Below, piece by piece: positions 34,855 to 47,086 of a stretch of DNA of 64,000 nt. Location: positions 13,561,751-13,625,750 of the forward strand of contig OU744447.1 in NCBI GenBank assembly GCA_916610825.1, in the 5' to 3' direction. Below the pieces are notes generated by a model. The model had not been told where the DNA came from. It worked only from the letters and a program-made list of their open reading frames with translations, and searched no databases. This DNA comes from Haliclystus octoradiatus (taxonomy: Eukaryota > Cnidaria > Staurozoa > Stauromedusae > Haliclystidae). Positions within the stretch are counted from its first letter, which is position 1. Every line of letters begins with the position of its first letter. Made by a program: the position numbers and the translations under genes.

Positions 34855-34930
34855 CAGATCGCTAGAATTGAACCCCAACCCCATGCGCAGGATAAAGACG
34901 CTCCACCCCTAGACCAAACCAAGATTGTGG
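34855..34930 (-). repeat. tRNA-like sequence
   Basis: The minus strand carries TGGTCTAGGGG (A-box like) and GGTTCAATTCT (B-box like) at tRNA spacing. The anticodon arm does not fold cleanly and no CCA-compatible acceptor stem is seen. Probably a tRNA pseudogene or SINE head. Confidence 0.45.
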
Positions 34931-36420
34931 AATGCAAATGATTTTCACTACTTATAATACAGGTGTGAGTTGTAAATGACGTGCGAAGTAGCAAGTTGAT
35001 GTCGCAGCAGAATTAAAACATTTTAAGAAACAACTTTAAAGAATCTAAACAACAAATAACCATGCAAACTATTACCAGAATAATATTTATTCCTTACTAA
35101 TTATACTAGGGGCCTAGTGCAATTTTATGACGTACAGTTAATGATGTGAAATTTTTCCTTCGGAGTATCGCCTTGTTATTGTTGTCGCATGTACAAACTG
35201 GTTTAAATAGTCTTTACAATATATTCTAAATAAAACCATGACGACTGGCTTAGAAGTTTAATGTAAGAAATAACTTCAGAAAACAATATAAGCAATAAAT
35301 ATATAATACTGTCTTGTCTAAGCCCCCAAACAAATGATGAATTGTCCGTTTAAAAATTCTCACGGTCAAAATACAACAAAATTATATTCGAAGTTTCACC
35401 TCAAATAGTGATTTTACAGAACGATTAAAACCTTTCATTGACCATTTCCAATGATGAGAAGAAGGAAACAATCATGTGTTCTTCTGATGAAGAGATAATC
35501 ACGATGTAAAATAATCCAGGAGTATTAGAAAACATTCCATTTAATAATGCAATTGTAATCTCGCTAAGCTGCGAGTACACCAACATGGCCACCATCAGCA
35601 AGTTTTAGTAAAATGTCACCTCAGTGAAAACGCTCCTAACCGTGATTCCAAAGGCAATGCTAGAGTATGAACAGTAACTCAGTGAAATCTAGGCGGATAT
35701 TGCGCAATCGATGATTGTCTATGCATTTTTTGCGGGCAAAGCAGTATGCGATTTGCTATTAACACAAAAATCGTAGTAACGGTCACAATCACGGTGGCCA
35801 TGTGTGAAAACGTAGTCGCAGCATAATATAAGTCGCACCCATAATCACGCTTTCGTAACCGTGATTTACCAAATTTTTTTGAACCTGATAGCATATTTGT
35901 TAACCTGCTAAAACTGTACACACATTTTGACAGAAGACAAAATTCCATGAAGACAGCAGTTATAGATACAATACAACAGCGTAATGCTAACAAACTAACT
36001 TTTTCTCGAATTTCTTGAAATGATATAAGGCTATATCAAAGCTGTCGCAAATACCTGTATTTTTGATTTATCGCTGATCTACTTGATAAGATATTACTGA
36101 TTTGCAAAGAGATTGACAAATCAGATGATGACGTCCACAGCTGTGACTCTATTATCTCGAAGGAGATCAAAGTATTTTTGTGAAGTATTTCGAGAGAATT
36201 AAAGTTGGCTTGCAGTTGTGCTCCTTCAAGTGTACGTGATATAAATCCTGTCACCATATTCACGACAAATCTTTAAATCTCGTTGGGCATTACATGTAAT
36301 AAAAACTATCACGTCGTGAACAATTTTTTATATATTTATCAATTTATCATATTTTATTCAATTAAAAAATAAAATTTGTGTATTTATGTCAGCGTCAATG
36401 CTATATCCTTGCTGCATCAT
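34931..36420. other. No gene recognised
   Basis: AT-rich DNA. Upstream of it, 34500-34680 is built of AATCAAATC-type low-complexity repeats. Minus-strand open frames at 35679-35993 and 36036-36263 lack ATG starts or family matches. Confidence 0.45.
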
Positions 36421-36729
36421 GATGCATGTGTAAAATAATATTCGTTGGTAAGCATGTAATAGCAAACATTAGTATAAACAATAATTTATTTTTTAGTTTT
36501 AACAACGTTTCGGTTATATTCGTTTGCCGTTTTCAAATTATGGTTTACAAAAGATTAAAATCTATTTATTTACAAGGTGAAAATTACAGTTACATGGTCT
36601 ACCATTAAAACAAATACTTCAAAAAAACTTGCTTTGAAGAAAGTCAAATTAATTTTGAAAATGATTCCGATATTTCTATTAAATCATCAAAAAGACATAT
36701 CAAGTCTAATATTGTTTTCGTACAAAATA

Positions 36730-37645
36730 ACATCACAACTAAATTTGCACAACGTTTCGACTGATTGACTTCAGCCATTCTCAAATGAATGTTTTTTATT
36801 ATTAATTAAGATATATTTATACATAAAAATGTTTGCCCCTTGAGGGTAAAGTTACATCATGAAAAATATTTACAATTATATGAGATCTATATCAGTGACA
36901 ACAGTAAAAAGTAATGTAGACGGTGTCGCCCTACCGAAAGCACCCGTACCACTCCTCTATTTCTAGATGAGTGGCTTTTTTCGCTGAGAGCAATGATTTT
37001 AAACGCTCTTTGTTGATCTCAGCCGCGACACTGCAGATCAATTTCAACAGATTTCATGGCAGATAGGTCTCGATTGTCAATGCGCAACGATGCGCCGCAG
37101 CTACTCACAATGCAATTCCCTCTGGACCATTCCATCCGCCATCCTCAGATGGTACTCATTTGATGTTTCAGATAAAGTCAAGGCTGAGTTGACCTTAGGG
37201 GGATTTGAACCACGGTCGATCAGATATGATCCGATGTGAAGTTCGGTTGCTCTGCCAACTGAGCTAATCACCCTAGTGACAACAGTAACTATGGTAACTA
37301 GCCTATAGATATGAAATGCATGCAGTTATTTGAAAACTTTGGCCCTGATGGAATCGCCCTGAACGTTTAATGTTGGTTTCAGTTCTTGAATTGCCAGCAT
37401 TTCATTCACGAGACAATCGAATATATTTTTGGACTTTTTTATTATTCTAAAATGTTTTTCAAATTGATCAGTAGATATTCCGTGCTCTTGACGGACGTGT
37501 GTACCAAGGTTACTTTTGTTATGTTCATCTATGCGTTCATATAAGTGCCGGCATGTATAGCCAACATAGTCTGCTTCGCACAGACCACATTTAAAATGAT
37601 ATATGACGCATTGCTGGGTTAACAAATCTGGCTTCACCTCACGGG
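36730..37645 (-). mobile_element. Penelope-like 3' fragment, left arm of a head-to-head pair
   Basis: The minus strand encodes CVIYHFKCGLCEADYVGYT, the GIY-YIG core, followed by CRHLYERIDEH, FRIIKKSKNIFDC and NEMLAIQELKPTLNVQ, then a stop and a 3' flank ending in CAGTCGAAACGTTGTGC. This is the endonuclease end and terminal region of a Penelope-like retroelement. The same segment occurs inverted at 37800-38345. The flank is interrupted by the SINE at 36908-37274. Two residues differ from the other arm within the first 70 (for example CRHLY against CWHLY). Confidence 0.75.
36908..37274 (-). mobile_element. tRNA-headed SINE, 367 bp, with 14-bp target duplication
   Basis: On the minus strand it starts AGGGTGATTAGCTCAGTTGG with a GCTC...GAGC D arm and a B box (GGTTCAAATCC). 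It runs through a non-tRNA body and ends in ACATTACTTT. AGTGACAACAGTAA flanks it on both sides (36894-36907 and 37275-37288). The intact sister copy of the host fragment, at about 38174-38190, lacks the insertion, which proves the boundaries. Confidence 0.85.
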
Positions 37646-37799
37646 TACGCGCAAGTCAAAGTTCTTTTCTTGTTTCATCACATGATTGTTGGTCTTTAAA
37701 AGGTAAAACTATACTAACATATTTTAATTTAAAACTTTGAACTTTACCGTTTAAATTGTAAAATAAGTGTAAAGTTTAATGCTATTTTTAAAAGTAAGA

Positions 37800-38345
37800 A
37801 GCTCAACGATGACTTGCGTACCCGTGAGGAGAAGCCAGATTTGTTAACCCAGCAATGCGTCATATATCATTTTAAATGTGGTCTGTGCGAAGCAGACTAT
37901 GTTGGCTATACATGCTGGCACTTATATGAACGCATAGATGAACATAACAAAAGTAACCTTGGTACACACGTCCGTCAAGAGCACGGAATATCTACTGATC
38001 AATTTGAAAAACATTTTAGAATAATAAAAAAGTGCAAAAATAAATTCGATTGTCTCGTGAATAAAATGCTGGCAATTCAAGAACTGAAACCAACATTAAA
38101 CGTTCAGGGCGATTCCATCAGGGCCAAAGTTTTCAAATAACTGCATGCATTTCATATCTATAGGCTAGTTACCATAGTTACTGTTGTCACTGATGTAGAT
38201 CTCATATAATTGTAAATATTTTTCATGATGTAGCTTTACCCTCAAGGGGCAAACATTTTTATGTATAAATATATCTTAATTAATAATAAAAAACATTCAC
38301 TTGAGAATGGCTGAAGTCAATCAGTCGAAACGTTGTGCAAATTTA
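37800..38345 (+). mobile_element. Penelope-like 3' fragment, right arm of a head-to-head pair
   Basis: This is the inverted copy of the left arm without the SINE: the same GIY-YIG core (CGLCEADYVGYTC), the same C-terminal region to KVFK and stop at 38140. The same flank follows (CTTTACCCTCAAGGGGCAAA) and ends near GTCGAAACGTTGTGCAAATT. The two arms are separated by about 160 bp of non-mirrored AT-rich DNA around 37725. No reverse transcriptase is present, so both are truncated. Confidence 0.75.
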
Positions 38346-39100
38346 GTTGTGTTGTTATTTTGTACCAAAATTATCACCAAGAAGATTCTGATAAATATTG
38401 TTTTCAAACTGGAAAAGAAAAGTGAATTTTGTAATATTTTTATTAATTAATTAAAGAAATTATAATTATCTTAATTAAAACAAGAATACAAGAATAAAAG
38501 CCTACCCTAGCAAACGGATTTTCCTGTGCATACATTACTGTTTTAAAGGGATATTCTAATATTGTTTATTAATATAGTTAAGTTGTTATTTTTATAGTTA
38601 AAAGTAAGTCAGTAAAATTTGTAATGCAATAGTCTCGGCAATAGTAGTAGTTCGCTTTCTTCTACTCAGCGCTAGCCAGGTGTTCAATGTTGATTTTAAA
38701 ATTTGACTTAGGTAGGACAAACTGTTTTGCTGGACAAGCTGCTGCAGGACAAGAATTATTCCCTATTTCTAGATTTTAATTACAGTTTATTTGTATATTA
38801 ATTCTGTGCAAAGTGGAGATAATATTTTTATATGACGTTTTCAAAACGCAAATCTATGTTTCACTATATTTAATTTCATTCTATTATCTTTGTCAGGCTC
38901 ATTCAGATTTTCTTAAAAGATTCCAAATGTCACAAAAGATTTTACTTGTCTGTGAGGAAAGTAATTCACAGAGAACTACCGACATTTGCTTCTTTATGAG
39001 ATTAACACAAAAACTCAATTCTTTTAACGGGTGAAACATTGAGCATAGTAATGATAAGCGATAAAAAATAACACGGAGGTTTGCAATATTTCGAAATAAA
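38346..39100. other. No gene recognised; 3' flank of the first Kazal gene
   Basis: AT-rich. On the minus strand an AATAAAG about 350 nt beyond the Kazal stop (near 39104-39110) could be its polyadenylation signal. Confidence 0.45.
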
Positions 39101-39460
39101 CTTTATTTCATCTTCTGGCAGGTCAGAAAGAGAATGAATAATAATTTTACATGGCGTTTATAATGAATAGCTAATTTGCATAATAGTCTAATACATTGAA
39201 ATATTTCTACACATTAAACAATAGGTGGGACTGAGGATACGGATACCACGTTCTATAAAAAACATATTTTACGGAAACACTACAAAATAATGAGATGCTA
39301 CATAACTTTACAACAAAACAATCTTGATTCAAAGGGTCGTCGACTAAATGCTCCTTTGGGTTAGCATTTTGCAGGAATATACATGTAGCTTAGCATAAAT
39401 CTACTCCAAATAAAACTGTTTTTTAGTAACTAGACAATCCACAGAGAAGATGGCGTTGTT

Positions 39461-41596
39461 TTATACTTTGCATACTCCATTGTATAGTTGAACAATGGCT
39501 CGTCTCTGAGAGCATGCCGTGTATCTCATTATGCATTCATTGCCATATGTATATCCATCTGAGCCACATACAGGATCAAGGTTGCGAGAGCATGCAGGAC
39601 ACCCTACAAATTAGACAAAATACAGAATTATTTCTAAGAATACATGATCATTGAATACAACCCTTCCTTCGCTCCATTTCATCTATAAATATCCCTATAT
39701 AAATCAGCTGCACATCCTCGAAAATGAGGTGTATTATTTACAAATTAACGCATCTGATTCGAAATATTCTTTAATTCGAAATATTTGATTTGATATGGAG
39801 TTGTTATCACAACATCCTGCACATATCTTCTATGTGGATTGAAAAGCCAAAAAATTCACTTCAAAATTTACTTGTACAACCTTGTCAAATTGAGCTATCA
39901 ATTATTGAGCAGAGATAAAATCTTGTGGAATTTACTTTGAAGAGGTGTATCCTGAATTGCAATTATTTGTAAACATAAACTCTTTCAGATATCTCACCTT
40001 TGCATCCCTGATAGGCGTTGTTTTTTACGATGGAAATGGCTTCATTTTTCTCACATGCCTTTTGCCTCAACAAACATTCATTTCCGTATTTTTCTCCATC
40101 ACTTCCACATACTGGATCTAAATTTCTTCCACATGGAAGGATACATCGATCAGTGTCTGAAATGAAACAAATTCAATTGCTGCACTGATAGATAATACAT
40201 GATACCTATCAAGGTTATAAAAATAATTATAATATCTTATATGCACAATAAAAGAATCAACTCTATAAGCTACACTAATCTGAGCCAAAATTCCACATTA
40301 TATGTATAATCGATAAAATGTGTGTACGTTGAAATGTTTAACCGTTAAAATGACATTAAAGTGTATGCGTAATTAAAATGCTGTGGAAGGGTAGTCAAAA
40401 CTAATTCCAGCTGGCATCGCATAATATAGATGCTATTTTCTTAATTGTTACATTATATCAATAGAGGAATGGTGCTTTGGGCTGATTGCAATACCCTTTA
40501 CTGTATAAAGATGCGCAACTTCCTTTTCCTTTTATATAGTTATGATAAGTTTTCCATACAGTGTTTGCTGTAAGGCAGTCAATGGAAGGTTTTGGGTATA
40601 TCTGATCCATTTTCTTGATGCTCAACCATCTGAGCAAATCAATCTCTCTGTATATCTAGGGACTCATACGATAAATAGAGATGATCATAACGCACCATTA
40701 AGTTTGCAATGTCCATAATGCACCACCACAATTGCTAGTCGTTTGTGGCATGCTTCACCACGCATCATGCATTCGTTACTGTAGCCATTGCCATCGCTAC
40801 CACATACTGGTTGGTAATTTCTTGGGCAACCAAAAAGGCAAACTAAAATAAAAGAAAATTATTGATAGGAATTAATAATTGAAATTGGTGTCCGTATGAA
40901 GTATTCTCAAAGTATTTCAACATATATATTGGATATGCTAGTAAATATTTTCTATCGTGGGAAATGGAAATTATTTAGATATGGAAATGAAAGATTGAAT
41001 ATATGTCAACAACCAAGAAAGTATCACAGTCGATTCGTTAACGTTATTTACCGCATTTATATTGAGATAGCGACAATGAATCCAAAGTATGGCTATTGCA
41101 AAGTAGAAATGCCTATATGATCATTTCATATATCGCCTAAATTTAGAGGCGTGTTATAGATTATTTGTCATAAGTAAATTTTCATTCAGGTCCTTTACAA
41201 TGTATATATACTTACGGTTGGAACACTTTCCTTCATAATCCACAGTAACGGTTCTGTTAGCTAAACAAGCTAAAGATTCAAGGATGCATTTATTATCGTA
41301 TGTAACACCATTGCTTCCACATACTGGCTTCAAAATACGTGGACAGGCCAAATTGCAACGTTGCGCTGAAAACAAGAGGAACAAATAATGTCTGTGAATA
41401 TCTTATCAATGTGAAATCCATGTAGAAAACACTTAAAAATTACGTATATAACTTTTACAAGTCAATGTAAAGATAATAAATTATTTGAATTATGAATATA
41501 ATGATAATAAATTATTTTAAATATAAGTTATACAAAACGTTACTTACCAGCAATAATTCCAATGAAGGTGATTGCTAATAGGAGACGAAAAGACAT
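39461..41596 (-). CDS. Secreted four-domain Kazal serine protease inhibitor (paralogue A)
   Basis: Five exons: 41548-41596, 41216-41365, 40696-40842, 39998-40156 and 39461-39603. All introns are phase 1 with GT-AG ends (182, 373, 539 and 394 bp). The product is 215 residues. Exon 1 encodes a signal peptide (MSFRLLLAITFIGIIA) and each later exon one Kazal domain with six cysteines around a PVCGS(D/N)G core. Spacing between the first two cysteines is short (3, 3, 3 and 2 residues). Kazal domains block serine proteases by a substrate-like loop; the P1 residue, second after Cys2, is Arg in all four (CPR, CPR, CGR, CSR), implying trypsin-like targets. A TATAAA lies about 100 bp upstream of the ATG. 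The gene is divergent from, and paralogous to, the one at 47087. Confidence 0.9.
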
Positions 41597-41693
41597 GATT
41601 ATGATTCAATAATGTAGATCTTAATTAGAGAGTCTATGCAATAAAGATATCTTAATCAGATTGAAGTGCATTCTCGTTGACGATGCAGCTTCA

Positions 41694-41699
41694 TTTATA
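41694..41699 (-). promoter_or_regulatory. TATA box of Kazal gene A
   Basis: TATAAA on the minus strand within CGATATAAATG. Transcription about 30 bp downstream would give a leader of about 70 nt before the ATG at 41596. Confidence 0.6.
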
Positions 41700-42868
41700 T
41701 CGAGACTATCATCATATTTTCTGAACTTTGTATTCTGTTGACGTCAATTGCGCGACATCAATATGTTTGAACAGATACGCACTTTAGGAAATATCTTACA
41801 AATCAAAGCAATTGAAGTTTACACAGATGTAGTCATGGGCACTCTGTTGAAAATAATTACGATGATTACCCTGAAATCTTTATTGCATAATGTTATATCA
41901 ATCCTGTAAAGTTAAGAAACATTGATGATGATATTTGTTTGTTAATTCAAATCATTGTTAATATATCCAAATCGAACAGGAGTTTTCGACCGGTTTGTTG
42001 TTATTTTTCCCGTTATTTTTGCATAAGTTTTATTCATGTGACTATTTTATATTGTCATCAAATAAAGTGCTTTCGGATAATTCGGTCGGAGAGATGAAAA
42101 TCACAGTTATTTTGGTATGGGATGGTGATTCCAGTGTCCCTGAATGTCCATCTGTCTCTAAATTTATTTTACATTACTTCTACTATTTTTAATAATTGAT
42201 CAAATCACTAGAAAATGCAAATCGCCATCTTGAAATATTAGGTTTGCTACTACAAAATGTTCATCCCTGTGTGTAAATAATTTTAACAATCAATGTTTAA
42301 AAATTCAGTAGTTCGGATATGACATCCGGAGTCACGTATTTCTAACTATATATATGATAGAAAAAAAGTATGAATGAATCAATTAATAGTCAATCATAAA
42401 ATCGTCATTTAAATTCGATTAATGAAATTTACTCTTGCTATTCTCATATCATCTACTGTTATGACGTTGACAAGATATTTTAGTTTCTGCCAAATATGAA
42501 AAGCATAAAATTTAGATTTCTCATTTCCAATGGCATTCAGAATTATAATTCCTTGTTTGCGTTCTTAATTCTGATTTTTAAGAAAGAACAGTTCGAGCTA
42601 AAATATTGAAGCCTTCAGGTTTGCTTCGCTGTTTTCACAAATGTCATACACTTATATAAAATTAGTCAAATCTAGTTCGAATTCAGTGGAAATTCAATTC
42701 GTGAGACGCTGACATGTTTGAAACCTATTTAATCTATCAAAACCAATCCTTTATTCGGTTAAACTTATAATTTAATTTATGAATGTATATGTATACTGTA
42801 TATGAATTCATATCCGTTGTTCGTCTTCATAAAAGTACTCATAGCGCAGATTACTGATGTTGCTTGTT
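41700..42868. other. Intergenic DNA upstream of Kazal gene A
   Basis: AT-rich, no gene recognised; the 65-codon frame at 41995 has no family match. Confidence 0.45.
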
Positions 42869-42871
42869 TAA

Positions 42872-44721
42872 GGCTGCGTATACACGACAAATGGATTTAC
42901 GAAACCGGGGTGAATTTTAGTCAGGATCGCCCTAGCGTCTAGACGTAAACAGGAAACCCGAGAGGAAATTAGTCCGCTTAGCGAGTCTATCAGGACTTTT
43001 GAAAGTAAGGATAGGTAACCCGGGTTTCTCAAGCCAGACTTTGCAAAACCCGGGTTTACAAAAGTCCACTTTCATTTTGCGGCGACACGGCATGTAAATA
43101 TCGGCAACCACCTGGCTCTGTTTTAGGATAAAATACTATAGTTTAGTAAAACTATTCAATGAATCTGTTTATATACAAGATAAAATCGTGAATAACATGT
43201 ATCTAAAATGTATTATTTACAAAAGCAGTGTCAATTCACATGGAATCTAATTAGATGTGAATAACAAAAGTCATTTTGAATGATTCAAATAAAAAACATA
43301 TAGATTTGGAGAAGTAATATAAAAATCCAATTTCAACGAAAATCCGATAAGAAATACTTGAGATGCAGTGTTACATTTAGACAGAATAGATAAATCTATC
43401 CTTGCGTAAACTGAACACTTATCCAGTGATGTGAGAATTACTTTTGAAAAGTAATAAATTACATTACAAATTACTTTTCCTCAAAAGTAACTAATTACAT
43501 TACTAATTACTTCAGCGGAAAAAGTAATTGATTACAATTACTAATTACTTTCCCAAAAAAAGTAATTAATTACTAATTACTTCATGATTACTTTAACTTG
43601 TGAAACAAAAGATATTGCCTTATCTAAAGTGACCTTACCTTTGTTAAAGAGTTTCGAATGACCAGCAGCCTTTGCTTTGTTTTGTTGTTTTGATTACAAG
43701 AAACGAGGCTAATCCTCGGGAAAGTGACGTCAGCGCCCACGTCAGAGGATTGTCCTCGTGGCTGTTGCTACGGAAAGACAAGACAGAAAATAGTCTGGTT
43801 TATCAATTTCAGTTTTGGATAAATCTCAATTCTTACTTGTCGAAACGCAAAGTTTATGGCTATAGATATCCAACAAATACATACGGCTCAAAAATAAATA
43901 GCGGACTGGGAGTCACACAGTCCGATTATCTGTCTGAGAAGTTTGACGCAAATCAAAACAACTTAGATAAAATGTACTTTCAAATCAACACTAAATAAAT
44001 TCATATGATTCTAAATTTTACAATTTGCGTGCATAAATACTGCAGAAAAACAATGCAATATAAAACATACATAGGTATGTAACTAACTATTTTTAGACGA
44101 AGCCTACGTGTAACGTGTTTACAAATATAAATTTGAGTCAATGATCAAAGTATCCGTATTAAAAATCGAATTCACCTGGTGTTATAATTTCATTTTGTTT
44201 CGGCTATAAATTTCGATTTTGAATGCTAGCAAATCTCTCCCTGTTCTTTTAATCCCTAATATTCTTATATCAAGTAAACACCAACATGAAATTTTGAATC
44301 AGTTGAGTTCAGTTGTAGCTTTCAACTCTGTCATCCTTCCTCAATTCGTATGACGCTGGTAGCAAGTGAATTGATTTTTGTGGGACACATTTATTCAAGC
44401 ATCGAAAGCCCTTACGACGTCCACCTCTATTGCTCTTGTAATTTTCCAAACCAGTTCGTTGATAAATAACTTGGCAGAATGCTTCCATGCTCGTTTTACG
44501 AAATGTTTTGATAAATCGCGTGTGTGTGCAAAGGATACACAAAGGCGGGCCGTGTATCATGAAAACGAGTGATTGAAATCTGGGTCCAGATTTCAAAGAC
44601 AAAAATATACAAAGGCTGCTGGTCATTTTATGGTCTTTAAGTGACTTATCTAAACTTTTCGACAGTGGATTTTTGAAAGACTTTTGGAAACCCGGGTTTT
44701 TGCTCTCGCGTAAACGTAGCC
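42872..44721. mobile_element. Harbinger-like non-autonomous DNA transposon, 1,850 bp
   Basis: The ends are GGCTGCGTATACACGA and, inverted, GGCTACGTTTACGCGA, flanked by TAA on each side (42869-42871 and 44722-44724). A TAA/TTA 3-bp duplication with GG ends is the signature of PIF/Harbinger elements. CCCGGGTTT motifs occur near both ends. The interior has no transposase; it contains a GTAATTA-rich tandem stretch at 43440-43590. It also holds an inverted pair around ATGACCAGCAGCCTTTG (43659 on +, 44626 on -). It lies between the two divergent Kazal genes. Confidence 0.75.
43440..43595. repeat. Degenerate AAGTAATTA(A)TTACT tandem repeat
   Basis: Alternating AAAAGTAATTA and AATTACTTTT units, partly palindromic, inside the Harbinger-like element. 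Confidence 0.75.
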
Positions 44722-44724
44722 TAA

Positions 44725-45650
44725 GGGAAAATCACACAAGCATTCCTTGCTCATTAAAAACCTGACATATGATATCAGAAGTCGGCGATGTCTGCTATAG
44801 GCCTTGTTTTTCTCATAAAGTAAATTCTGAAAGAATCGATTGCGAATGTAAATGTCATTCGGGTCCATTTTGCTTGCTAGTTGTTGCTGAAGGAGTCTGT
44901 TTATTTATTTAACAGGCAACCAGTTTTACACTTTCACGTGAAAAGAAAGTATCTATGATATTATTTATAATTTGGAATGTTATCATGTATTTAGGGGAGC
45001 GATATATTAGGGATATTTTGAATAGAAATTAAGTTTCTCGCTTGTTCCATTTAGTTAACTGAGAATTAAGGCAACGATTAAGTGGAAAACGGACCCAGGC
45101 GCATACGACTAGTTCTAATATATCAGCTTGGAAATTGCTTAATATAGATTACGTTTATATATGTGCGAAGACAAGAAATCTTTGCACTGAAATACACACC
45201 AGGGCTATTTGTGATAGGAAAGTGAATCCTAAAACTTTGTAAAGGAGAAACATTTTTCAGAGCATAGAGTGATACTTTTATAGATAAATTGTAATAAATA
45301 ATTTGTATTCATATTGGGTGCTGCGTTTGTGATTCATTTGATGAACGATCTGTACATTTACAAGCAAAATTATGAATCTTATAATTTGATGTTGTTTTAT
45401 TTGTAACAAGCAGCAGTAGCAAATTTTTTACTAGATATGATAGAGATTAAGCAATATGCGATCATAACATTTAATAATTATACTTTTCCTGTATCGCTAC
45501 CAAGTGTAATCTGTCGTATGGGATTCCATCAATACAATTGAAAGATACTAGTTTACATGGCGTGCTAAATTTTGTTTGTTTAACTCCAAGATGCAGCTAT
45601 ATTGACGTTAATTTGAGTCAACAAATTTGAAAATCAGGGCTAGATAATAT
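44725..45650. other. Intergenic DNA upstream of Kazal gene B
   Basis: No gene recognised. The minus-strand frame at 44650-44868 crosses the transposon boundary and has no family match. Confidence 0.45.
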
Positions 45651-45658
45651 CATTGCAA

Positions 45659-45865
45659 TATAAACACTTTCAACATACATGGCATTTGACGTGCAGCGCA
45701 CTATATGTATTTAAATGGACTTTGTTAGCAAACGTATTTGTACTGTCGCAATAATGAAATTGTATAGAAGTAAGATTTTGTATAAATTGAACAAAGCCCG
45801 GTTACTAGACCACTTACTATACACCGACCCAACAGAAGCATCTTTTATCCGCAAAGTTAACCAAG
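45659..45865 (+). promoter_or_regulatory. Possible promoter and 5' leader exon of Kazal gene B
   Basis: TATAAA at 45659-45664 is followed at 45865 by a good donor (CCAAG|GTAAGC). The ATG-bearing exon of Kazal gene B begins after a CTTTAATAG acceptor at 47080, so a non-coding first exon here is plausible. Against it, the leader contains ATGs, the first at 45715 opening a 50-codon frame. Confidence 0.3.
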
Positions 45866-45902
45866 GTAAGCATTATTTGAATCAACATTTATATTATTTA
45901 AA

Positions 45903-47011
45903 TATTATATTATATTATATTATATTATACTATATTATATTATATTATATTATATTATATTATATTATATTATATTATATTATATTATATTATATTATAT
46001 TATATTATATTATATTATATTATATTATATTATATTATATTATATTATATTATATTATATTATATTATATTATATTATATTATATTATATAATATTATAT
46101 TATATTATATTATATAATATAATATTATATTATATTATATTATATTATATTATATTATATTATATTATATTATATTATATTATATTATATTATATTATAT
46201 TATATTATATTATATTATATTATATTATATTATATTATATTATATTATATTATATTATATTATATTATATTATATTATATTATATTATATTATATTATAT
46301 TATATTATATTATATTATATTATATTATATTATATTATATTATATTATATTATATTATATTATATTATATTATATTATATTATATTATATTATATTATAT
46401 TATATTATATTATATTATATTATATTATATTATATTATATTATATTATATTATATTATATTATATTATATTATATTATATTATATTATATTATATTATAT
46501 TATATTATATTATATTATATTATATTATATTATATTATATTATATTATATTATATTATATTATATTATATTATATTATATTATATTATATTATATTATAT
46601 TATATTATATTATATTATATTATATTATATTATATTATATTATATTATATTATATTATATTATATTATATTATATTATATTATATTATATTATATTATAT
46701 TATATTATATTATATTATATTATATTATATTATATTATATTATATTATATTATATTATATTATATTATATTATATTATATTATATTATATTATATTATAT
46801 TATATTATATTATATTATATTATATTATATTATATTATATTATATTATATTATATTATATTATATTATATTATATTATATTATATTATATTATATTATAT
46901 TATATTATATTATATTATGTTACATTATATTATATTATATTATATTATATTATATTATATTATATTATATTATATGATATTATATTATATTATATTATAT
47001 TATATTATATT
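45903..47011. repeat. Pentanucleotide TATAT array, about 1.1 kb
   Basis: More than 200 nearly perfect copies of a 5-bp unit (TATAT, equal to AATAT in another phase), with a few interruptions near 46090-46125, 46918-46923 and 46974. The long open frame read through its left part is an artefact of the 15-bp coding periodicity. If the leader exon is real, the array sits in its intron. Confidence 0.95.
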
Positions 47012-47086
47012 TCAAAATTGCCTCGTTGTTTTATTCTCCAAACTATCGAATGCTCATACATTTTTCTTTCTCTTTAATAGAAATTA

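Noticed and set aside
35679..35993. Possible neuropeptide-like precursor with RLRKR site
   Set aside because: The frame has no ATG start (TTG only), no clear signal peptide and no repeated peptide.
37196..37275. Functional tRNA gene with TTC anticodon
   Set aside because: The D arm and B box are good but the anticodon loop has eight bases and the acceptor stem does not close. It is the head of the SINE.
43672..43998. 108-codon frame in the Harbinger-like element
   Set aside because: No similarity to a transposase or Myb-like protein and no conserved context; probably chance in a non-autonomous element.
45715..46092. 125-codon frame ending in repeated YYIIL residues
   Set aside because: Its second half is the pentanucleotide array read as codons. 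The first 50 codons may only be part of a leader exon.
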